Positions 6,240 to 11,812 of a DNA stretch of 11,812 nt are shown piece by piece. Within the stretch, counting starts at the first letter, position 1. Every line of letters starts with the position of its first letter. The notes under the pieces were generated by a model. That model was given only the letters and a program-made list of their open reading frames with translations. It was not told the origin of the DNA and searched no databases. The translations under genes and the position numbers were made by a program. The stretch is taken from assembly GCA_903865465.1 (NCBI GenBank), contig CAIPJU010000637.1:1-11812 (forward strand), in the 5' to 3' direction. This stretch comes from an uncultured Bacteroidota bacterium (GTDB taxonomy: Bacteria > Bacteroidota > Bacteroidia > Bacteroidales > VadinHA17).

Positions 6240-7835
6240 ATGAAAAAAAAATATTATCGTTTTCTGGCATTGCTTTTATCGGGAATTGTCAGCCTGACTG
6301 CATGTAACCAGCCTGTCAACAAAAGGGCTGATGAGTCTGACAACACCGGCTGGATTGAAGAGATGACTATCGTCGATCTGCAGAAAGGTTACAAGGATGG
6401 CAAATTCACTGTAAAAGAGATAGTTAACACTTATCTTGACCGGATTATGGCACTCGATATGTCGGGACCGGAACTGAACTCAGTAATTGTTATCAACCCT
6501 GAAGCCCTTGATATCGCCGAAAAGCTCGACAGTGAAAGAATTGCCGGCAGGATAAGAGGTCCTCTTTTTGGTGTGCCTGTTATTATCAAGGACAATATCG
6601 ATACTCACGATTCAATGCCTGCAACAGCCGGTGCAACGGCTTTAAGAAACTCATTCCCTGCATCCGACAGCTATGTAGTTAAGAAACTCCGGGAATCAGG
6701 TGCAGTGATTATCGCAAAATCAAATCTTAGTGAGTGGGCAAATTTCAGGGCTCAGGTTTCATCGAGCGGATGGAGTGGTATTGGAGGCCAGACTAAAAAC
6801 CCCTATGTTCTTGACCGAAACCCCTGCGGATCCAGTTCAGGAGCGGGAGTAGCAGTATCGGCAAATCTCTGCATGGTTGCAATAGGAACAGAGACCAACG
6901 GATCAATAGTTTGTCCGTCGAATAATAACGGCATAGTTGGCATAAAACCTACTGTTGGTCTGATTAGCCGCTCCGGCATCATACCTATCTCTTTCACCCA
7001 GGATACACCTGGTCCCATGGGCAGGACAGTTGCAGATGCAGCTATTACACTTGGCGCACTGGCAGGTATAGACCCTGCTGATGCAAAAACGGTTGCACAG
7101 GCTGGGAAAAGCTATGCCGATTATTCCCAATTCCTTAAAAAAGACGGACTTAAAGGAAAAAGAATAGGACTTATTAGAAAATCGATGGGCTTTTCAGACA
7201 GGGTTGATACTCTGATGATCGAAGCTGTGAAGTTTCTAAAAGCAAACGGAGCCAATGTAATTGATATAGAGATGCCCAAAGTGGCAAATTACGAAGATGC
7301 TTCGTACCAGGTATTACTTTATGAATTTAAGGACGGTCTTAACAAATACCTCTCACGTCCCGGCTCGGGAGCATGTGTAAAGAGCCTTTCTGAATTAATT
7401 GAGTTTAACAGGAAAGACAGCGTCGAATTAAGGTATTTTGATCAGAAAATACTTGAACTGGCTGAGAAGAAGAGCGGGCTTGAATCGGAAGAATACAAAA
7501 AAGCACTTGCGCTTATGCTTAAGTCCACCAGGGAAGAAAGCATCGATAAGGTAATGAATGAATACCATCTCGACGCATTAATAGCACCGACTGGTTCCCC
7601 GGCATGGAAAACTGACCTTCTGCTTGGAGATCATTTTGTAGGAGGAAGCTCATCACTGGCAGCTATATCGGGATACCCGGCAATAACCGTACCAATGGGA
7701 TTCATCGACAGACTCCCGGTGGGCCTTACATTTTTCGGAAAAGCATGGAGCGAACCGCTCCTGCTCGAAATCGCATATGGATACGAACAGGGAACAAAAC
7801 ATAGAAAACCGCCCGAATATAGAGTATCAGATTAA
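6240..7835 (+). CDS. amidase-signature family hydrolase, predicted lipoprotein
   Basis: A 531-residue serine hydrolase that should cleave a carboxamide to acid plus ammonia or amine. The start at 6240 is chosen because it places a clean lipoprotein signal at the N-terminus (MKKKYYRF, hydrophobic core, SLTAC with Cys22). An in-frame ATG at 6198 would put 14 unneeded residues in front. The Ser-cisSer-Lys triad is complete: Lys117 ('VIIKDNID'), Ser198 in CGSSSGAG, and Ser222 in 'TETNGSI'. The spacings resemble those of secreted peptide amidases. The C-terminal 'ALIAPTGSPAW' and 'SGYPAITVPMG' blocks are also typical. The residue after Cys22 is Asn, so sorting to the inner or outer membrane is not obvious. 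No strong Shine-Dalgarno is seen. It is divergent from xdhC. The substrate is unknown; peptide amides, nicotinamide-like and other small amides are all possible. Confidence 0.9.
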   Translation: MKKKYYRFLALLLSGIVSLTACNQPVNKRADESDNTGWIEEMTIVDLQKGYKDGKFTVKEIVNTYLDRIMALDMSGPELNSVIVINPEALDIAEKLDSERIAGRIRGPLFGVPVIIKDNIDTHDSMPATAGATALRNSFPASDSYVVKKLRESGAVIIAKSNLSEWANFRAQVSSSGWSGIGGQTKNPYVLDRNPCGSSSGAGVAVSANLCMVAIGTETNGSIVCPSNNNGIVGIKPTVGLISRSGIIPISFTQDTPGPMGRTVADAAITLGALAGIDPADAKTVAQAGKSYADYSQFLKKDGLKGKRIGLIRKSMGFSDRVDTLMIEAVKFLKANGANVIDIEMPKVANYEDASYQVLLYEFKDGLNKYLSRPGSGACVKSLSELIEFNRKDSVELRYFDQKILELAEKKSGLESEEYKKALALMLKSTREESIDKVMNEYHLDALIAPTGSPAWKTDLLLGDHFVGGSSSLAAISGYPAITVPMGFIDRLPVGLTFFGKAWSEPLLLEIAYGYEQGTKHRKPPEYRVSD

Positions 7836-7864
7836 TCAGCCACAAAAACAATGAGAGGGGCTGA
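7836..7864. terminator. possible bidirectional hairpin between the amidase and tatA
   Basis: TCAGCC (7836-7841), directly after the amidase stop, pairs with GGCTGA (7859-7864) around a 17-base loop. The two genes converge here with only 43 bases between them. The stem is short and has no adjacent T run on either strand, so this is a weak call. Confidence 0.3.
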
Positions 7865-7878
7865 ACTGAATTAAGAAA

Positions 7879-8067
7879 CTATTTTTCCTTATCACTTTTT
7901 GACTCAGAACTTTTCTTATCTGAATCGTCATCAAGTTGTGATGCTTTCTTAAACTCTTTCATACCCTGCCCAATACCTTTCATCAGTTCAGGAATTTTCC
8001 TTCCACCAAAAAGGAGCACAACAACAACCAGAATTAAAAGTATCTCTGTTACACCAAGATTTCCCAT
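7879..8067 (-). CDS. tatA: twin-arginine translocase subunit TatA/E
   Basis: A 62-residue inner-membrane protein that oligomerises to let folded Tat substrates cross. The N-terminal membrane helix covers about residues 6-20 and includes a polar Glu8. The hinge FGGRKIPEL (20-28) and the amphipathic helix 'MKGIGQGMKEFKKA' (29-42) are hallmark TatA features. A short charged tail rich in Asp, Ser and Lys follows. Length is typical of Bacteroidota TatA. No tatC is in the window, so tatA stands alone here. It has its own well-matched promoter (8091-8122) and converges with the amidase. Two predicted Tat substrates are encoded a few kilobases away: the Gfo/Idh oxidoreductase and the molybdo-hydroxylase large subunit. 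Whether this copy serves them in particular is not known. Confidence 0.95.
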   Translation of the reverse strand: MGNLGVTEILLILVVVVLLFGGRKIPELMKGIGQGMKEFKKASQLDDDSDKKSSESKSDKEK

Positions 8068-8090
8068 TTCATTCAGAATTAATTAACGAT

Positions 8091-8122
8091 CAAAGTTAGT
8101 TATACTATCACTCATTACCAAA
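8091..8122 (-). promoter_or_regulatory. Bacteroidota-type promoter of tatA
   Basis: On the minus strand, TTTG (8122-8119), a 20-base spacer and TAACTTTG (8098-8091) fully match the TTTG / TAnnTTTG consensus of the phylum's primary sigma factor. The -7 element ends 23 bases before the tatA ATG. This is the best promoter match seen in the window. Confidence 0.7.
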
Positions 8123-8154
8123 ACAAAATGGCTTAGGTGATAAGTTAAATATTC

Positions 8155-9291
8155 CTAAATACTTTCCCCATTCAGAATTATATCTCTTATTTTCAAAACA
8201 TTACCTTCTATTTCAAAGAGGAGTAAATCAGCTCTTTTACCTGTCGAAAGTGTACCTCGGTCAGTTAACCCATAGATCCTGCAGACATTTCCCGATGCCA
8301 TATTTATTGCGTCCCCAAGGGAACAAGCTGTAAAATTCAAAATATTCTCAATGCCCCGCTTAATGGGAAAGGAAGCCCCCGCCAGACAATTATGATGTTT
8401 ATCAATCAGCGAACCATTTTCAGTAATAAGTACCTCGGTACCAAGATAAGAGTAGCTCCCTTCAGGCATACCGGCAAGAAATACCATGTCGGAAGTAAGT
8501 ATCATATTATCTCTGCCCTTCACCTTAAACATGACATCTATCTCCTCCCTGAGCAGATGCAGACCATCAGCTATAACCGAAGGAGTCAGCCTTTCATCCG
8601 ACAACTGTTGCCATAAGGGGTTAAAATGCCTGTGGATCATATTTGCACAGCCATTTCCCAAATGGGTCGATATTGTTGCCCCCTTATCGGCTGCTAATTT
8701 TATCTGAGCAGCAGTTGCGTTGGAATGACCGATTGCCACCACAATGCCGTTCTTTGAACAATAATTTATGAGTTCCATCGCTCCTTCAAGCTCAGGGGCA
8801 AGGGTCAGCTGGATTATCCTGTTTCGGGAGGCGGAAACCAGTCGTTTTAACTCCTCCACCGAAGGCATTCTCACATGTTTTGCAGGATGACATCCCCTGA
8901 AACCATCCTCTGGAGAGATAAAAGGTCCCTCGAGATGAATACCCGGTATCATGTAGCGGAGTAGCTCTGACTCATCCATGGCAGAAGATATGTTTCCAAG
9001 GCTTCTGACCAGGTTCAGATGGCTGTCGGTGATCAGAGTCGGAAGAAAAGTAGTAACGCCCTCTTTTAACAAGATACTGGCTGCCCTTTCAAGCTCACTG
9101 CAACTTAAATCTTTTTGAGCAAAATCGATACCTCCGCATCCATTTACTTGATTATCAGTAAAGCCCGGGGCAATAAACAAGCTGTTTCCGGACTCTGAAT
9201 CCGGAATTTCAGTAATCTTTTCAATAATACCTTCACCTATTTCAAGCCGTATTGGAAACCCGGTCATATAATGTTTCGCCTCAATAACCAT
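8155..9291 (-). CDS. nagA: N-acetylglucosamine-6-phosphate deacetylase
   Basis: A 378-residue cytoplasmic amidohydrolase that removes acetate from N-acetylglucosamine-6-phosphate to give glucosamine-6-phosphate. The N-terminal 'PGFTDNQVNGCGG' block is present. The metal-binding Glu121 lies in HLEGPF, the histidines are His189 (IGHSNA) and His210 (THLGNG), and the catalytic acid is Asp268 (TSDM). Length fits the family. The segment after His210 reads 'GNGCANMIHRHFNPLW' instead of the enterobacterial 'FNAM...H' form, so this is a divergent branch whose substrate preference could differ. A 'GNVCRIYGL...GTLSTGKRADLL' block closes the barrel. The gene lies 47 bases downstream of nagB on the same strand, so the two form a convergent pathway pair. 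TTAGG/CCTAA arms around its stop codon are too short for a confident terminator. Confidence 0.88.
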   Translation of the reverse strand: MVIEAKHYMTGFPIRLEIGEGIIEKITEIPDSESGNSLFIAPGFTDNQVNGCGGIDFAQKDLSCSELERAASILLKEGVTTFLPTLITDSHLNLVRSLGNISSAMDESELLRYMIPGIHLEGPFISPEDGFRGCHPAKHVRMPSVEELKRLVSASRNRIIQLTLAPELEGAMELINYCSKNGIVVAIGHSNATAAQIKLAADKGATISTHLGNGCANMIHRHFNPLWQQLSDERLTPSVIADGLHLLREEIDVMFKVKGRDNMILTSDMVFLAGMPEGSYSYLGTEVLITENGSLIDKHHNCLAGASFPIKRGIENILNFTACSLGDAINMASGNVCRIYGLTDRGTLSTGKRADLLLFEIEGNVLKIRDIILNGESI

Positions 9292-9338
9292 TTCTTTAAG
9301 ATTAAGATTTTCTATTTTATCTCCCTTCCCTAAAAAAG

Positions 9339-10076
9339 TTACAGAGGTATTATCCCTGAAGCCGAATCTTTATCGAGGAAGAGGTTAAAATCGGCATGTT
9401 GTTTAAGAAGGGTCGCCGGAACAATTGGTGTCAGCTTGTTAATAAGTGTATTTTTTACACTCACAGCCTTAACTTTATGCGGAACTGCAGAAATTATGGT
9501 ACTGCATTGCATTATCTGCCAGGGAGTCATTGATACTGCCCGTACAGGAACCTCTCTTAAATTTTCAAACCATCCTTCATCAACCTGTTGCTGTCTGCAC
9601 TCTTCATCGAGCGAAACAATAAAATAGCTCTCCCTTGAATCAAAATTGGCAGGAGGATCATTGAAAGCAATGTGTCCATTAACTCCTATGCCTATCAACC
9701 CTACATCAATGGGCCTTTCTCTTATAATTCGCCTAAGTGAGAGGATATTGCTTTCAATGTCGCCCACCGTCTCCACCCCATAAAAATGGCCAACCTTAAT
9801 TTTGCTGATAAACCTGTCATAGAGGTATTTCCTGAAACCTGCTTTATGATCGGGAGGAAGACCGACATACTCATCGAGATGGAAGATCTCTATTCTGCTC
9901 CAGTCTACCTCTTCCTTTAAAAGTGATTCAAGGGTTTCGAACTGAGAGCTGCCGGTAGATAAAACAAGACGAGCCTGACCATTGGCAGCGACAGCTTCGT
10001 TCAACCTTGCCGCTGCCAGAGTGGCCGCCTTAAATCCCAGCTCGTCAGCATCATTACAAACATTGATAATCATCAT
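9339..10076 (-). CDS. nagB: glucosamine-6-phosphate deaminase (NagB-like sugar isomerase fold)
   Basis: A 245-residue cytoplasmic enzyme predicted to turn glucosamine-6-phosphate into fructose-6-phosphate plus ammonia, the step after NagA. Visible blocks are 'LSTGSSQ' (phosphate loop), HLDEYVGLP with Asp68, and GVNGHIAFNDPP with Asn133, His135 and Asp140. Escherichia coli has Asp, His and Glu at the last three positions. The Asn/Asp pattern and the later 'EECRQQQVDEGWF' block match a NagB-like branch common in Bacteroidota and Planctomycetota, so the differences are probably branch features and not damage. Another ATG at 10115 would add 13 residues. The start at 10076 is preferred because the first fold strand (MMIINV) begins there and catalytic-residue numbering then agrees better with the family. 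A 6-phosphogluconolactonase-type activity is the main alternative. Confidence 0.85.
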   Translation of the reverse strand: MMIINVCNDADELGFKAATLAAARLNEAVAANGQARLVLSTGSSQFETLESLLKEEVDWSRIEIFHLDEYVGLPPDHKAGFRKYLYDRFISKIKVGHFYGVETVGDIESNILSLRRIIRERPIDVGLIGIGVNGHIAFNDPPANFDSRESYFIVSLDEECRQQQVDEGWFENLREVPVRAVSMTPWQIMQCSTIISAVPHKVKAVSVKNTLINKLTPIVPATLLKQHADFNLFLDKDSASGIIPL

Positions 10077-10124
10077 ATTACATAAATTAAAGCTCTGAGT
10101 ATTCAATTCATTCAATAGAAATAC

Positions 10125-10155
10125 TAAATGTAAAACATTTGACAGGATAATCAGA
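10125..10155 (-). promoter_or_regulatory. candidate nagB promoter with an overlapping dyad (possible operator)
   Basis: AAATGT-AAA-ACATTT (10126-10140) is a perfect 6-base inverted repeat with a 3-base centre. It overlaps a minus-strand -7-like element, TACATTTA (10132-10125, one mismatch to TAnnTTTG). TCTG lies 19 bases upstream (10155-10152, one mismatch to TTTG). A repressor bound to the dyad would block this promoter, but no regulator gene is present in the window. Confidence 0.35.
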
Positions 10156-10252
10156 ACCTACCATATTTTAATATTTATTAACCATATTGAAATTTGCCTG
10201 TGACTTTTGTTTTTATTCTTTTTTTACCTTGCGCAATATTATCTCTAAACCT

Positions 10253-11812
10253 ATGCTAAGAACCTGCCTGCTTGTAACTGTTTTACTATTACAATGCTTT
10301 CAATTATCTGCCGTTGACCGGCCAAAGGGTATTAATCGCGACAAATACCGGATTGCAATATCCGAAACAACCGATAATATAACCATTGATGGAATCCTCG
10401 ATGAGCCTGCATGGGTCACGGCCGACAAGGCCAATCATTTTCAGAGAGTTCTGCCGACAGATACCGGATATGCTGCTGCCAAAACAGACGTAATGGTAAC
10501 ATACACAGCATCTACATTATATATTGGAATTACATGCTGGGACCCGACTCCGGGCAAAAGACCTGTCGAATCACTCCGGCGCGACTTCACCTTCAACAAA
10601 AACGATAATTTCATTGCATTTATTGATACTTTCAATGACCAGACTAACGGATTTGCCTTCGGTGTTTCATCCGAGGGAGCCCAATGGGACGGCATGCAGG
10701 CAAATGGAGGTCTGGTGAACCTCGACTGGGACATAAAGTGGCGGTCGGCAGTGAAAAATTATAAAGACCGATGGGTAGCGGAGTTTGCTATACCATTCAG
10801 AAGCGTCCGGTATAATGGCGGAGAAGCTGAGTGGGGCATTAACTTCAGCAGGCTCGACTTGAAAACTAATGAAAAATCGAGCTGGGCTCCAATGCCTCGT
10901 CAGTTTGCAACTGCAACACTTGCATTTACCGGTTCACTCGTCTGGGATAAGCCACTGCCCTCTTCGGGTCCAAGGTTCTCACTTATTCCATATGTATCAG
11001 CCAAGGCAACCCAGGATAACGAATCAGGAAGCAAAAAGAAGTTTTCTGCTACAGGAGGAATGGATGCAAAAGTGATACTCTCAACATCAATGAACCTCGA
11101 TCTTACAGTCAATCCCGATTATTCACAGGTTGAAGTGGACCAGCAAAGGACCAACCTCGACCGCTTCGAACTTTTTTTCCCAGAAAAGAGACAGTTCTAC
11201 CTCGAGAACAGCGACCTGTTTGCCAACCTGGGCACCGATAACCTCAGGCCTTTCTTTTCGAGGAGAATAGGACTGAGCAATCCTGTTCAGGCCGGGGCCA
11301 GGCTTAGCGGTAAGATTGGCAATAACTGGAGGTTAGGATTAATGGATATGCAGACAGCAGAAAATGCAGATATTAAGGCAGGTAATTTTACCGTTGCCGC
11401 GCTTCAAAGAAAGATATTCCGCCGATCGAGCATTTCTGCTTTTGTTGTTAATAAGCAGCTTACAGGAGCCAGGAGTGATTCTTCCTTTACGGGTAAAAGC
11501 TTTAACCGCGTGGCAGGTGTTGAATACAACCTGGCGAGCGCCGACAACAAGTGGACAGGGAAAGCCTTCTATCACCAGTCCTTTTTTCCAGGATCTACAG
11601 GTAAGGCAGCTGCGGCTTCAGCAAATGTTACCTATTCTAACCAGCATTTAACAGCAACGCTTAACCAGTCGAGGGTAGGAACTGATTATCTGGCTGAAGT
11701 AGGTTATATCAGACGAAAAGGCTATTATGAATTGAATCCGCTGTTCCAGTATAAATTTTATCCATCATCGGGAAGGATTGTAAACCATGGTCCCATAGTT
11801 AAGATGGATTTG
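10253..11812 (+). CDS. CBM9-like/DUF5916 domain protein (3' end beyond the window)
   Basis: An open frame runs from ATG 10253 to the right edge: 520 residues with no stop. A hydrophobic N-terminus (MLRTCLLVTVLLLQCF then QLSA) looks like a Sec signal peptide with no lipobox. Residues about 35-225 resemble the carbohydrate-binding-family-9-like fold ('ITIDGILDEPAW', 'VMVTYTASTLYIGITCWD', 'WVAEFAIPFRSVRY', 'WGINFSRLD'). From about 240 the DUF5916 region begins, with the conserved 'NPDYSQVEVDQQ' (D289 within) and FFPEKRQFYLE (308-318). The later part shows alternating aromatic and polar strands consistent with an outer-membrane beta-barrel-like region. Family members are usually about 700-900 residues, so roughly a third or more is missing. 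It is divergent from nagB; the 137 bases up to the longer nagB reading contain no convincing plus-strand promoter. The biochemical function of the family is not established. Confidence 0.88.
   Translation, partial: MLRTCLLVTVLLLQCFQLSAVDRPKGINRDKYRIAISETTDNITIDGILDEPAWVTADKANHFQRVLPTDTGYAAAKTDVMVTYTASTLYIGITCWDPTPGKRPVESLRRDFTFNKNDNFIAFIDTFNDQTNGFAFGVSSEGAQWDGMQANGGLVNLDWDIKWRSAVKNYKDRWVAEFAIPFRSVRYNGGEAEWGINFSRLDLKTNEKSSWAPMPRQFATATLAFTGSLVWDKPLPSSGPRFSLIPYVSAKATQDNESGSKKKFSATGGMDAKVILSTSMNLDLTVNPDYSQVEVDQQRTNLDRFELFFPEKRQFYLENSDLFANLGTDNLRPFFSRRIGLSNPVQAGARLSGKIGNNWRLGLMDMQTAENADIKAGNFTVAALQRKIFRRSSISAFVVNKQLTGARSDSSFTGKSFNRVAGVEYNLASADNKWTGKAFYHQSFFPGSTGKAAAASANVTYSNQHLTATLNQSRVGTDYLAEVGYIRRKGYYELNPLFQYKFYPSSGRIVNHGPIVKMDL

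Noticed and set aside
8133..8158. TTAGG/CCTAA hairpin at the nagA stop as a terminator
   Set aside because: The stem has only five A/T-rich pairs and a 16-base loop; the following T-rich tract is broken and runs into the tatA promoter.
10077..10115. Longer nagB start at 10115
   Set aside because: It adds 13 residues outside the conserved fold and shifts catalytic-residue numbering away from the family. It cannot be excluded, because neither start has a clear Shine-Dalgarno.
10202..10209. GACTTTTG as a -7 element for the DUF5916 gene
   Set aside because: The first base does not fit TAnnTTTG and there is no TTTG-like element 18-21 bases upstream.

Overview
The window looks like a chromosomal segment of a Bacteroidota bacterium, probably an environmental member of the Bacteroidales/Marinilabiliales type. 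Grounds for this are a Tat-exported Gfo/Idh/MocA oxidoreductase of the type abundant in that phylum, a CBM9-like/DUF5916 outer-surface protein, a short TatA of the Bacteroidota type, generally weak Shine-Dalgarno sequences, and promoter elements fitting the phylum's TTTG / TAnnTTTG consensus. No rRNA, tRNA, insertion sequence, phage gene or CRISPR array was seen. Coding density is high and no gene-free stretch exceeds about 210 bases.

Layout, left to right. (1) Bases 2-79 are the last codons of a sugar phosphate isomerase/epimerase-like TIM-barrel gene. A Tat-signal Gfo/Idh/MocA oxidoreductase follows (139-1644), so the two probably form a sugar-modifying unit. (2) A minus-strand operon runs from 6029 down to 1718: xdhC, mocA, a [2Fe-2S] small subunit and a molybdopterin-binding large subunit with its own Tat signal. 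It holds both subunits of an IorAB-type molybdenum hydroxylase plus the enzymes that mature its cofactor, but no FAD subunit and no cytochrome. (3) Divergent from xdhC is a predicted lipoprotein of the amidase-signature family (6240-7835). (4) A single tatA gene (8067-7879, minus) has its own well-matched promoter. (5) A minus-strand nagB-nagA pair (10076-8155) serves amino-sugar catabolism; its nagB start region carries a small dyad that could be an operator. (6) Divergent from nagB, a CBM9-like/DUF5916 protein starts at 10253 and runs off the right edge.

How they fit together: two predicted Tat substrates (the Gfo/Idh enzyme and the molybdo-hydroxylase large subunit) share the window with a TatA translocase component. 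The amidase lipoprotein and the DUF5916 protein are also envelope-directed, so much of the segment concerns the envelope. NagB/NagA, XdhC and MocA are cytoplasmic. The most interesting part is the compact xdhC-mocA-small-large operon. Its large subunit has the permuted domain order of isoquinoline 1-oxidoreductase-type enzymes, its substrate is unknown, and no electron acceptor is encoded beside it.
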